55,221 bases of DNA from DSWT01 sp035415725 (GCA_035415725.1 DAOOGN010000012.1:1-55221); one strand, 5' to 3'. Counted from the stretch's first letter, positions 8,911-16,609 are shown. The notes: generated by a model from the sequence alone, not told the origin. Translations and numbers: made by a program.

Positions 8911-9228
8911 GTGTACGCAGTTGTTAAATCGGGAGCACACCAGTACAAGGCAACCGTTGGAGATCATCTCATTGTCGAGCGCCTGCCTCAGGAGGTAGGC
9001 ACGCAGGTAGAGTTGGATCAGGTTTATTTGGTGGATGACGGGGAGCAGGTCCTCGTCGGTCAGCCGACGGTCCATGGCGCGCTGGTTCGGGCGACCATCG
9101 TGGAGGAATTCCGCGGCCCTAAAGTGCGTATCTTCAAGTATCGCCCGAAAGAACGTTATCGCCGTCGCATGGGACATCGCCAGACCTACATGCGTCTGCG
9201 GGTGGATGACATTGTGAAGGGAGCATAG
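8911..9228 (+). CDS. rplU: 50S ribosomal protein L21
   Basis: A 105-residue protein beginning at GTG 8911, directly behind GGAGGAAAAC. That start gives the standard N-terminus MYAVVKSGAHQY. Conserved L21 features include VERLPQEVG, an internal VLLVDDGEQV-like strand region and the C-terminal basic motif KYRPKERYRRRMGHRQ. It binds 23S rRNA in the large subunit. First gene of the L21-L27-L31 operon; 4 nt separate it from rpmA. Confidence 0.96.
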   Translation: MYAVVKSGAHQYKATVGDHLIVERLPQEVGTQVELDQVYLVDDGEQVLVGQPTVHGALVRATIVEEFRGPKVRIFKYRPKERYRRRMGHRQTYMRLRVDDIVKGA

Positions 9229-9232
9229 CATC

Positions 9233-9493
9233 ATGGCACGGAAGAAATCGAGTGGTGTTAACGGTCGTGATAGTCGCGCTAAGAGTCGCGGCGTGAAGAA
9301 GTACGGCGGGGAACCTGTCATCACCGGCAACATTCTGGTGCGACAGGTGGGAATGCACATCAAGCCGGGTGTGAATGTCGGCATGGGTAAGGATTTTACG
9401 CTCTTTGCTCTGGCCGACGGTCACGTTAAGTATGACGTTGTTCATGGGCGTAGGCGCGTGAATGTGGAAGTCACAGGAGGCACCGTCGCATGA
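9233..9493 (+). CDS. rpmA: 50S ribosomal protein L27
   Basis: An 86-residue protein with the L27 core NGRDSRAKSRGVKKYGGE followed by GNILVRQVGMHIKPG and GKDFTLFALADGHV. The N-terminus MARKKSSG is the flexible tail that reaches the peptidyl-transferase centre. There is no Firmicutes-type cleavable leader. Its last codons overlap the rpmE start by 4 nt (ATGA), which implies translational coupling. Confidence 0.96.
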   Translation: MARKKSSGVNGRDSRAKSRGVKKYGGEPVITGNILVRQVGMHIKPGVNVGMGKDFTLFALADGHVKYDVVHGRRRVNVEVTGGTVA

Positions 9494-9978
9494 AGCCGCA
9501 AATTCATCCTCAATGGTATCCCGAAGCCAAGGCCATCTGCGCCTGCGGGGCGGTCTGGACGATAGGGGCTACGGTGCCGGAAATGCACACGGACGTGTGC
9601 GCCAAGTGCCATCCTTATTTCACCGGTGAACAGCGTATTGTTGACACCGAAGGACAGGTTGATCGTTTTATGCGTCGGCTTCAGGCGCGCGAAGACGCTC
9701 TGCAAGAAGTCGCACAGCGCAAAGCAGCACGTACTTCTCCTGAACTCGACATCACCCAGTTGGGGCTTGGCAAGCGGATAGAAAAACTGCTGCTGGATAA
9801 TGGCATCGTCAAAGTGGGCGACGTGCTCAACCGCCTGGATGAAAAAGGCGAAGATGGGCTTACCGAAATCAAAGGTTTTGGTCTCAAGGCCCTGGCCGAC
9901 CTGAAAAAGAGTCTGCGGGGGCGAGGGTACGTCCTGCCGGGCGACGAAGCTGCCGAGTCAATTCCCAACGCTGCATAG
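9490..9978 (+). CDS. rpmE: Ribosomal protein L31 fused to an RNA polymerase alpha-CTD-like domain
   Basis: A 162-residue protein; L31 alone is about 65-90. Residues 1-55 are L31 with zinc ligands C17, C19, C37 and C40 (ICACGAVWTIGAT, DVCAKCHPYFTG). A charged helix at ~56-82 links to residues ~86-148, which resemble the helix-hairpin-helix C-terminal domain of RNA polymerase alpha: LDITQLGLGKRIEKLLLDNG, then VGDVLNRL and IKGFGLKALADLKKSLRGRGY. In alpha this domain binds DNA and activators. Whether here it contacts rRNA, DNA or polymerase is unknown. The coupled ATGA start and clean terminator support a single real gene. Confidence 0.88.
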   Translation: MKPQIHPQWYPEAKAICACGAVWTIGATVPEMHTDVCAKCHPYFTGEQRIVDTEGQVDRFMRRLQAREDALQEVAQRKAARTSPELDITQLGLGKRIEKLLLDNGIVKVGDVLNRLDEKGEDGLTEIKGFGLKALADLKKSLRGRGYVLPGDEAAESIPNAA

Positions 9979-9986
9979 ATATGAAA

Positions 9987-10022
9987 ACGAGGCAGGGAAT
10001 ATCCCCTGCCTCGTCTACTTTT
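9987..10022 (+). terminator. Rho-independent terminator of the rplU-rpmA-rpmE operon
   Basis: An 11-bp perfect stem (ACGAGGCAGGG at 9987-9997, CCCTGCCTCGT at 10004-10014) with a 6-nt loop, followed by CTACTTTTGTT. Confidence 0.85.
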
Positions 10023-10095
10023 GTTCTCCGCCGGTTTTCTTCTTTGATCTATAGGCGGTTTGAGCCGCATAGACCGATCAGCTCAGGAGCTTGCC

Positions 10096-10692
10096 ATGCC
10101 TAAAGACCCTCATTATGGATGGATTGAAGTTATCTGCGGCAGTATGTTCAGCGGCAAGACTGAAGAACTCATACGTCGTTTGCGTCGGGCGCAAATTGCC
10201 CGGCAAAAGATTCAGGTTTTCAAACCCGCCATTGACCTGCGCTACACCGACAAGGCCATCGCCTCCCATAACGGCCTGCAAGAGAACGCCATCCCGGTGA
10301 ACAACAGCGCGGAGTTACGCGCCCGTCTTGACCCCACTGCCGACGTTGTGGCGATTGATGAGGTGCAGTTTTTCGACGCGGCGATTGTGGATTTGTGCAA
10401 CACTCTGGCCGATCAAGGCAAACGGGTGATCTGTGCCGGGTTGGATATGGATTTTCGCGGCGTTCCCTTTGGTCCGATTCCGCAACTGCTGGCGATTGCC
10501 GAGCGCGTGGACAAGTTGCAGGCCATTTGCGTGGTCTGCGGGGCAGCCGCCAGCCGTACCCAGCGTCTCATCGCCGGCGAGCCGGCCTACTTCGACGACC
10601 CCGTTGTCCTGGTCGGCGCCAGCGAGGTCTACGAAGCACGGTGTCGCGCCCATCACCAGGTGCCGCAGCGGCCTGTGCAAGAGGAGATATAA
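10096..10692 (+). CDS. tdk: Thymidine kinase
   Basis: A 198-residue protein from ATG 10096 with a CAGGAG site; a longer in-frame start upstream lacks support. P-loop GSMFSGKTEELIRRL, the DEVQFF Mg-binding motif (VVAIDEVQFFD) and CAGLDMDFRGVPFG are diagnostic of the type II (TK1-like) salvage enzyme. A C-terminal zinc ribbon is formed around CVVCG and the later YEARCRAHH. It phosphorylates thymidine to dTMP. Its last bases carry the ribosome site of the following hpt gene, so the two are likely coupled. Confidence 0.95.
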   Translation: MPKDPHYGWIEVICGSMFSGKTEELIRRLRRAQIARQKIQVFKPAIDLRYTDKAIASHNGLQENAIPVNNSAELRARLDPTADVVAIDEVQFFDAAIVDLCNTLADQGKRVICAGLDMDFRGVPFGPIPQLLAIAERVDKLQAICVVCGAAASRTQRLIAGEPAYFDDPVVLVGASEVYEARCRAHHQVPQRPVQEEI

Positions 10693-10693
10693 C

Positions 10694-11251
10694 GTGACTG
10701 CCACTCTTCCTAATTCCGTCGAGCGTGTGCTGTTAGACGAAGCCACCATTCAGCAGCGTGTCCAACAAATGGCCGATATCATCAGCACCGATTACGCCGG
10801 ACTGCGCAACGAGGAGTTCTTGCTGGTTGGCGTTTTGAAAGGCTCGTTCATGTTTATGGCGGATCTCGCCCGCCGGCTGACTGTACCGCACCGCGTTGAT
10901 TTCATCGCGCTTTCCAGCTACGCCGATGGTGCCACGGCGAGCGGCTCGGTACGCATGATTATGGACACGCGCGTCGATGTCGCCGGACGCCATGTCTTGA
11001 TCGTCGAGGACATTGTCGATACCGGCTACACCTTGCAGTATTTGTATCGCATCTTCGGCGCCCGTCAACCGGCCTCGCTGCGAACGGCAGTTTTGCTCAG
11101 CAAGCCTGAACGGCGCAAAGTCGAAACGCCGATTGATTATCTGGGGTTCCAGATTCCCGACGTGTGGGTAGTGGGGTATGGGCTGGATTTCGCCGATCGG
11201 TTCCGGACTCTGCCCTACATTGCGATACTCAAATCCAGCGTTTACCAGTAG
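10694..11251 (+). CDS. hpt: Hypoxanthine phosphoribosyltransferase, copy 1
   Basis: A 185-residue protein starting at GTG 10694, just after the tdk stop, with GAGGAG at 10681-10686. The PRPP-binding loop is VLIVEDIVDTGYTL. GVLKGSFMFMADLAR, the flexible-loop ALSSYADG and VVGYGLDFADRFRTLPYI are typical. It salvages hypoxanthine (and often guanine) to the nucleotide. A second, clearly related gene lies 200 bp downstream. The difference between the two may reflect base preference, but sequence alone does not say. Confidence 0.95.
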   Translation: MTATLPNSVERVLLDEATIQQRVQQMADIISTDYAGLRNEEFLLVGVLKGSFMFMADLARRLTVPHRVDFIALSSYADGATASGSVRMIMDTRVDVAGRHVLIVEDIVDTGYTLQYLYRIFGARQPASLRTAVLLSKPERRKVETPIDYLGFQIPDVWVVGYGLDFADRFRTLPYIAILKSSVYQ

Positions 11252-11254
11252 AAG

Positions 11255-11405
11255 TGTACTGGTCAACAAGATGTTGGACACGCGGCTCAATTCGTTCCCA
11301 CCGCTGAGGACACAGAGAAATAGCCTCCATCTCGGTGAACCCGGCGCTCGCGGCGGTAAAAAAACCGCGCTGTGGTGTTCAATATCATCCTGACGAGTAC
11401 AATTG
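11255..11405 (+). mobile_element. Small non-autonomous (MITE-like) insertion between two hpt genes
   Basis: A 151-bp insert whose left end TGTACTGGTCAACAAGATG and the reverse complement of its right end (TGTACTCGTCAGGATGAT) are imperfect terminal inverted repeats of about 28 bp. An 11-bp direct repeat ACCAGTAGAAG flanks it at 11244-11254 and 11406-11416, as expected for a target-site duplication. Its interior contains pieces like repeat family B. It encodes no protein. Confidence 0.65.
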
Positions 11406-11451
11406 ACCAGTAGAAGCTGTAGATCTTTGGAATCTGATGCAGGAGGTCACG

Positions 11452-12003
11452 ATGTCCATGGTGAACGATGTCGAAACAGTGTTGATCTCGGAGACGCAAA
11501 TTCAAGAGCGGATCGTCGATCTGGCTGCTGAAATGAACGCCATCTACACCGATGCTGATCTGCCGGTGTTGATCTGTATCCTCAAGGGGGCCTTCATGTT
11601 CCTCGCCGATCTGACGCGCCATCTCGCCTTTCGTCACGAGATCGACTTCATGGAAATTTCCAGTTATGGGCGCGGGACGACCAGCAGTGGGGCGGTACGC
11701 ATTCTGCTGGACCTGGCGGCGGATGTGCAGGGGCGGAACATCGTCGTCGTTGAGGATATTGTGGATACCGGCAACACGTTGACTTACATTCTACGCAACT
11801 TCGCGGCCCGCAAGCCTGCCAGTGTGCGAGTCGCCACACTGCTCAGCAAGCCTAGCCGTCGCCAGATCGAGGTGCCGATTGATTTTGTCGGGTTTGAAGT
11901 GCCGGATGAATTCGTCATCGGCTATGGCCTCGACTTCGCCGAGCAATATCGGAATCTCCCTTTTATCGGTGCCCTCAAATCTGAAGTCTACCAACAGCCC
12001 TGA
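11452..12003 (+). CDS. hpt: Hypoxanthine phosphoribosyltransferase, copy 2
   Basis: A 183-residue protein with ATG 11452 behind AGGAGG. It is a close paralogue of the upstream gene: the PRPP loop is IVVVEDIVDTGNTL, with CILKGAFMFLADLTR, EISSYGRGT and VIGYGLDFAEQYRNLPFIG. Same reaction class: purine base plus PRPP to nucleotide. Tandem duplication followed by divergence is the simplest origin. The mobile insert now separates it from copy 1, and any promoter must lie within or near that insert. Confidence 0.94.
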   Translation: MSMVNDVETVLISETQIQERIVDLAAEMNAIYTDADLPVLICILKGAFMFLADLTRHLAFRHEIDFMEISSYGRGTTSSGAVRILLDLAADVQGRNIVVVEDIVDTGNTLTYILRNFAARKPASVRVATLLSKPSRRQIEVPIDFVGFEVPDEFVIGYGLDFAEQYRNLPFIGALKSEVYQQP

Positions 12004-12084
12004 TCACGCCCCCGTCATCCTGGCGAAGATGTTTTGCCACCTTATCTTTGCCGGCGCCCGCCTGCATAGTTCTATGACGAAAAT

Positions 12085-12121
12085 GAAAGGAGTCGAGGTT
12101 GTCCCCGGCTCCTTTCTTTCT
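12085..12121. terminator. Terminator between hpt copy 2 and the encapsulin gene
   Basis: An 8-bp stem GAAAGGAG (12085-12092) / CTCCTTTC (12109-12116), followed by TTTCTTA on the plus strand. It lies between convergent genes. Confidence 0.7.
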
Positions 12122-12135
12122 TAACCATCCCGGCG

Positions 12136-12939
12136 CTACTCCAGGGTGCAGATCGCACCGGGCTGTTTAATGCGCAAGGCCAGAGTTTCCATCATCCGGA
12201 AATGATGTTCCAGATTGGTGGTCTCGACAAAGCCTGTCGCTATGTCCAGTCCCACGGCCAGATCAACGTATTGCACTTGCGCCGCAATGATCAGCACCTT
12301 GTCCTCGGCCACGGCCGGCGAGGCGAAGATGCCGCCAGTGGCCTGCTTCTCCAGCAGTTCACTCTCTAGGATGCCGCGCTTGCCGTAGACCCGTTGGAGT
12401 TTGGCGTGTAACAGCGGGTGCATAGCGACGGCATACGGCGGGTAGAAGCCCGCAGAGATGAGCATGGCCGTGGCGGAGGCGATGTTGGCCAGCGCCTGCC
12501 CCTCTTCATTCCAGTCGCCGAGCGCGAGCGTTTGCCGTCCGGCGGCAGTGAATAGCCCTGGTACGCCCTCGTCCACGTTGCCGTCGAAGATCAGTTTGTC
12601 CTCGGCCAGCGCGACCTGTGTCGCGGCCGCCGCGATAGGCGCAGTATCGAAGGGCTGCCCGGTGTTCATCAATTCCAGGTCTTTGGCCGTGATGATGAAG
12701 TCCTTCATCAGCGTGCTTAACGGGAGCTGCCGACTCACCGTGGCGCGCACCGGTTCGGCCTCCTGGCTGTTGTAGGTGTAAAGGGGAACGGTGTAAGCGC
12801 CGAATCCCAATGGCCCGTACAGGTCGAGAATCTGCCGCCCCACCACCATGCGGTTGACGACTTCATTAACGGTGGCATCGATCAACCGCCATTGTTCAGC
12901 GGTGAGCGGAGCATCGTGACGCATCAGAATGTTCTCCAT
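12136..12939 (-). CDS. Encapsulin nanocompartment shell protein (family 1)
   Basis: A 267-residue protein of typical length for family 1 encapsulins, which have the HK97 capsid fold. The start MENILMRHDAPLTAEQW, the segment MVVGRQILDLYGPLGFGAYTVPL and the later FDTAPIAAAATQVALAEDKLIFDG match the N-arm, E-loop region and P-domain of the family. The C-terminal FRMMETLALRIKQPGAICTLE matches the A-domain end. Shells of 60-240 copies enclose a cargo enzyme that carries a C-terminal tail. The upstream ferritin gene encodes such a tail. No phage portal, terminase or tail genes are near, which argues against a prophage capsid. Confidence 0.92.
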   Translation of the reverse strand: MENILMRHDAPLTAEQWRLIDATVNEVVNRMVVGRQILDLYGPLGFGAYTVPLYTYNSQEAEPVRATVSRQLPLSTLMKDFIITAKDLELMNTGQPFDTAPIAAAATQVALAEDKLIFDGNVDEGVPGLFTAAGRQTLALGDWNEEGQALANIASATAMLISAGFYPPYAVAMHPLLHAKLQRVYGKRGILESELLEKQATGGIFASPAVAEDKVLIIAAQVQYVDLAVGLDIATGFVETTNLEHHFRMMETLALRIKQPGAICTLE

Positions 12940-13040
12940 AGGTTATCTCCTCGTATAAAATAGTCTGATAGTCATTCATCCAATAGTCCGGGGATCATTT
13001 TCATGACCGGGGCTATACCGAAGGTCCGGTTACACTCCTT

Positions 13041-14003
13041 TTACGCTTTGCGTTTTAATGTCCCCACGGTCCACACCCTGGTGGACGGTGACGCGGCCGG
13101 GGCTACAAGCGGCTTCAGGCGCTTGAGCAGTCGACCAAAGAGATTCTCGTGATACAACTCCTGTCCGCGTGCATCGTCGACGACGCTCTTGATGCCGGGA
13201 TCCACCATCTGCGTGAGAAATTGCCCGTACATGGTGGCAGTTTCATTCTCAAGCTGGATGTCGGCTTCCAGCATCGCCTGGGGGTCGGCGGGCAGGGTCA
13301 GCGGATGATGGGTGAGGGGCATTTCTGCGCCGCCGCCCGCCAGAGCCTCACCAAACCAACCCATGTGCTGCATTTCATTGATGGCCTGCGTCATCAATTG
13401 ACTGGAGATTTCCTCGTCTTTGTCCAGCGTCAAAAACGAGTGGACGAGATATTGCAGGACCGCCGCGTATTCGTGGTTCACGCCCCAGTTAAGCGCTTCC
13501 TGATCGACGGCAGCCAGCGCCGGCGCCGGTTCTACAGTCGGTTCTGTCGACACGGGTGCCTGCTGTAGAGCGAGGGTAGTTTTGTCGACGAAGTGGGTGA
13601 AATCACCGTGGTGACGGCGTTCGTCGGCGAGGATATGCTCGATGTCGGTCAGCAGGTCGGGATCGGCAATCCGCGTGAGGTAGCTTTCGTACATGGCGAT
13701 GGCGCGCTCTTCTGCCGCAACATCGCGCTGCATCCATTCCGGGGCATTCGCTCCGCTCAGGTCGGTAAAACCGCGCTGTGTGGTCGGCTGACCGCCCAGA
13801 TGCACAATCCAACGCGACAGAATCCAGAGGTGTCGCATCTCTTCGCGGGCAATGGCCTCGATTTCACAGGCCAGTTCGCCCTCGCCCATCTTATAGGCAT
13901 GCCGCAAATACTGGATCACGGCTGCATGCTCATCTTCCACTGCTGCCTTGAGCATGGGGATGACATCGCGCGAATCTTCGCCCTCATGGATCATTGATGG
14001 CAT
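13041..14003 (-). CDS. Tandem ferritin-like protein, probable encapsulin cargo
   Basis: A 320-residue protein from ATG 14003 with AAGGAGG. It contains two complete ferritin-like four-helix domains in one chain. Domain 1 carries E25, E55xxH58, E98/E99 and E128xxH131. Domain 2 carries E178, E210xxH213, E252/E254 and E282xxH285. A Pro/Ala/Glu linker at ~148-168 joins them. After a second Pro/Ala/Ser linker the chain ends TRVWTVGTLKRKA, which resembles the TVGSL-type loading peptide of family 1 encapsulin cargoes. Inferred role: ferroxidase that mineralises iron inside the shell. Known encapsulated ferritins are single, shorter domains. Confidence 0.88.
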   Translation of the reverse strand: MPSMIHEGEDSRDVIPMLKAAVEDEHAAVIQYLRHAYKMGEGELACEIEAIAREEMRHLWILSRWIVHLGGQPTTQRGFTDLSGANAPEWMQRDVAAEERAIAMYESYLTRIADPDLLTDIEHILADERRHHGDFTHFVDKTTLALQQAPVSTEPTVEPAPALAAVDQEALNWGVNHEYAAVLQYLVHSFLTLDKDEEISSQLMTQAINEMQHMGWFGEALAGGGAEMPLTHHPLTLPADPQAMLEADIQLENETATMYGQFLTQMVDPGIKSVVDDARGQELYHENLFGRLLKRLKPLVAPAASPSTRVWTVGTLKRKA

Positions 14004-14149
14004 AGTAACCTCCTTGTCAATAGCCCCAGAGTTCACCGAGAAAAACACACCTTACCGCAGGTGCGGCTACACTTCTTAAAGAAGAAAACGGCAGACAGTA
14101 GACGGGACGCCATTCTTGGTCTACTGTCTACCGTTGCTTACCGTACCAT

Positions 14150-14542
14150 CTACTCGACCTTCAGCTCATGGCTGTTTTCCCACAATCCGTGGATGTTGCA
14201 GAGCGCGGTGGCGATCAGCGTGCCCGCTCCCTTGACCGTAACCGAGCATTCTGTTACGGGATGGGTCCACACGGGGCCGGAATCTGCCCCCTGGACTGCC
14301 GCTCCGTGCGCCACGAAATCGAAGTGTCCCACCTGATAGATGAACTTGTCGCCTTCGGGCTTGAAATACAGCTCGATCCAGTTGATGTGGTGCGCGGTGG
14401 TGTTGGGGTGCGGGATTTCCTTGCCGATGCTGAGCTTCACCGTAAACGGTTCACCCGCTGTGACGACATCCGGGGCCTCGATAACAGGCGCGTGCTTTTC
14501 CTTCTTCCAATCTGCCGTCTGAATGTTGTCGCCGAGTTTCAT
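14150..14542 (-). CDS. sor: Superoxide reductase (neelaredoxin / class II desulfoferrodoxin type)
   Basis: A 130-residue protein with an AAAGGAGG site before ATG 14542. Iron-site ligands are visible: E-K-H in KKEKHAPVIE, the two His-containing segments HPNTTAHHINWIELYF, and C-N-I-H in ALCNIHGLWE. It lacks the N-terminal rubredoxin-like Cys4 domain of class I. The family reduces superoxide to hydrogen peroxide in anaerobes, using rubredoxin. It is first in a minus-strand operon with the ferritin-like cargo and the encapsulin, linking superoxide removal with iron sequestration. Confidence 0.93.
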   Translation of the reverse strand: MKLGDNIQTADWKKEKHAPVIEAPDVVTAGEPFTVKLSIGKEIPHPNTTAHHINWIELYFKPEGDKFIYQVGHFDFVAHGAAVQGADSGPVWTHPVTECSVTVKGAGTLIATALCNIHGLWENSHELKVE

Positions 14543-14679
14543 AGTTATGCCTCCTTTATATTTGTTGAACGATCAACAATGAACTCTGCCGCATGATGGG
14601 TGCTGCTTCTAGCGGTACAACCCTAGTCTATACCGACCATGCAGAAATGCAAGCTGAACACAGTTATTCCCAATATGCA

Positions 14680-14696
14680 AAAGTGCATAGCACTTT
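14680..14696. promoter_or_regulatory. Perfect 7-3-7 palindrome in the divergent sor/lipoprotein gap
   Basis: AAAGTGC-ATA-GCACTTT in the 264-bp gap between sor (minus) and the lipoprotein (plus). A TATAAT at 14716-14721 lies just downstream on the plus strand. It looks like a dimeric-regulator operator, but it does not match the Fur, PerR or FNR consensus. Confidence 0.5.
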
Positions 14697-14806
14697 GTAT
14701 TTCACAAAGACACGATATAATTGCTGAACCGCTTCGGAAAATTGTTCGCCAGCGGGTTCTACCTTACAATCGTGCAGTATATCTTTGACCACAAGGAGAG
14801 GATTTT

Positions 14807-15523
14807 ATGGATCGTACACTGTTGAGAAGCCTGTCATGCGTACTTCTTGGGATCATAGTGACATTGGCCGGATGCCAGAACGCGACGCCGGCAGCTACAC
14901 CGGAACCATCGCCGACATCAACACCCACGCCGGTTCCAACCTGCACACCCTATCCCACCTACACGCCCTATCCGACTTATACCCCTGCCCCCACTTATAC
15001 CCCGTTCCCCACGTGGACGCCTCAACCGACGGCAACATTCACGCCTGAACCTACCGCTACCGAAACACCTCAACCGACGGCGACATCCTTACCCAGGCCG
15101 ACGACGGTTCCTGCGACAAAGGTTCCGCCAACTCCAGCAGGCAAAAGTGTGGCTGACATCGTTGAAACGATGCGCACGACCCGGCAGTGGGTGGAATCGT
15201 TAGGAAATATGATCAACGCAGCGATGGGATCGGGGTATATCAACTGCCAGGACTGGGTCAATACGGTGCTCCGTATCGACGCCGCATCGCAAATCGATGT
15301 TTCAGGAAACAACGAGCAAGTCCAAGGCGCTTATCAGGAATATCGCCGGGGAATCGCGATATTGATGGATGGGGTTGCTCCCATGACCGAAAACTGTACA
15401 AAGTTCCTGACGGGGCAGGAGACTAAGGGTGATATCGGGTTCCAACAGTGGGGAACCGCGCGGATCAAAGTGGACGAGGCTTTGCCCTACATCGACAGGG
15501 CCATTGCCGCGTTGTCGCAATGA
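14807..15523 (+). CDS. Secreted lipoprotein with Thr/Pro-rich stalk
   Basis: A 238-residue protein with an AGGAGAGG site. The signal peptide ends in a lipobox with the acylated Cys at residue 23 (IIVTLAGC). Residues ~25-110 are TPxPTxTP-type repeats, a low-complexity stalk common in Chloroflexota envelope proteins. Residues ~115-238 form a mainly helical domain (VADIVETMRTTRQWVESLGNM, ..YREYRRGIAILMDGV-like segments) with three Cys outside the lipobox region. I do not recognise this domain. The protein is expected to be anchored to the outer face of the membrane. Confidence 0.82.
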   Translation: MDRTLLRSLSCVLLGIIVTLAGCQNATPAATPEPSPTSTPTPVPTCTPYPTYTPYPTYTPAPTYTPFPTWTPQPTATFTPEPTATETPQPTATSLPRPTTVPATKVPPTPAGKSVADIVETMRTTRQWVESLGNMINAAMGSGYINCQDWVNTVLRIDAASQIDVSGNNEQVQGAYQEYRRGIAILMDGVAPMTENCTKFLTGQETKGDIGFQQWGTARIKVDEALPYIDRAIAALSQ

Positions 15524-15561
15524 GATCCCCGACGCACAAGAGGCCGTCGGTGAAGGGCCGT

Positions 15562-16071
15562 TCACGCCTCGCGCCTGGCAGCGACGCGGGCTAAAATTCG
15601 GGCGACGGCCGGCTCAACCAGAGCCGCCGTCTCCGGCGAAAGCCCTTCACCGAAGTCAAAATCATATCCCTGGACGGAGAGCAGCCAGGCCTCCGGCGCT
15701 GTTCCATACATCTGCTGCGCCAACGCCAGAAGGGTCGAAGGGTGCGTTTGGTGGTAGACGAACGGTGTGTGGTACGAGACATCCAGACGTTCTTCGTGAA
15801 GCGGCTCTATCTCGTTGCCGCCGACGTGGGCATCCACAAAAATGACCATGGCATAATCTTTGACGGTCTCGGCCAGTTCCGGCACCAGTTGATGCAACAC
15901 CACCCCATCCACCGCATGTCCCAGAGCCTCAAAACCGTCGTCCAGGTCATCCAACAGGGCACGTCCCCAACGCGCCAAAAGCGTGTTGATGATCACCCGC
16001 GCTACGCCATCGTCCCGCCGGTAGAGATTGCCGAATCCGACGATTAAAGTACGATCCTCATTCCCTTCCAT
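15562..16071 (-). CDS. [NiFe] hydrogenase maturation protease
   Basis: A 169-residue protein from ATG 16071; no strong ribosome site is visible, so a start six codons upstream is possible. Features of the HyaD/HoxW/HycI peptidase family are present: the N-terminal VGFGNLYRRDDGVARVI with the nickel-binding acidic residue, IFVDAHVGG in the middle and the His in YHTPFVYHQTHPS. The enzyme removes the C-terminal peptide of the hydrogenase large subunit after nickel insertion. Its probable substrate, HoxH, is encoded at 17617-19041 and has a cleavable tail. A repeat array and a transposase gene separate the two. Confidence 0.9.
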   Translation of the reverse strand: MEGNEDRTLIVGFGNLYRRDDGVARVIINTLLARWGRALLDDLDDGFEALGHAVDGVVLHQLVPELAETVKDYAMVIFVDAHVGGNEIEPLHEERLDVSYHTPFVYHQTHPSTLLALAQQMYGTAPEAWLLSVQGYDFDFGEGLSPETAALVEPAVARILARVAARREA

Positions 16072-16138
16072 AAAAACATTGTACCACAAATAGACGGTGG
16101 CAGGTTGGGCAGGATAATAGGAGTCGGTTGGATCCTAA

Positions 16139-16590
16139 CGACTACGGGTCGTTACTACGGCAATACCTTCGTAGATACCTTCGTAGTAGCGACTTCAGTC
16201 GCTTCTTTACACTTGAGAAGTCTCATTATAGAATAGAGAAAATACGAACGACTAAAGTCGTTACTACGGGTCGTTACTACGGCGATACCTTCATAGATAC
16301 CTTCGTAGTAGCGACTTCAGTCGCTTCTTTACAATAGAGAAAATACGAACGACTAAAGTCGTTACTACGGGTCGTTACTACGGCGATNNNNNNNNNNNNN
16401 NNNNNNNNNNNNNNNNNNNNNNNNNNNNNNNNNNNNNNNNNNNNNNNNNNNNNNNNNNNNNNNNNNNNNNNNNNNNNNNNNNNNNNNTTTACAATAGAGA
16501 AAATACGAACGACTAAAGTCGTTACTACGGGTCGTTACTACGACGATACCTTCATAGATACCTTCGTAGTAGCGACTTCAGTCGCTTTTT
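16139..16590 (+). repeat. REP-like repeat array flanking a RAYT gene
   Basis: Units of about 101 bp begin with CGACTAAAGTCGTTACTACG (starts at 16249, 16350 and 16510; a diverged first unit is at 16139). Each contains two palindromic cores, CGACTAAAGTCG-like and GCGACTTCAGTCGC. The array is interrupted by an assembly gap. Such palindromes are the usual substrates of the adjacent transposase family. Confidence 0.85.
16388..16487. other. Assembly gap (100 N)
   Basis: Exactly 100 N inside the REP array, so the true number of units is unknown. Confidence 0.99.
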
Positions 16591-16609
16591 CATACTTGGA
16601 AGGGCCCTT

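Noticed and set aside
9490..9978. Two separate genes (rpmE and a small HhH protein) joined by a sequencing error
   Set aside because: The frame is continuous through a charged linker with no internal stop, ribosome site or start codon at the junction. A single terminator follows.
12136..12939. Prophage major capsid protein
   Set aside because: Although the fold is HK97-like, the neighbours are a ferritin-like cargo with a loading tail and a superoxide reductase, with no phage genes.
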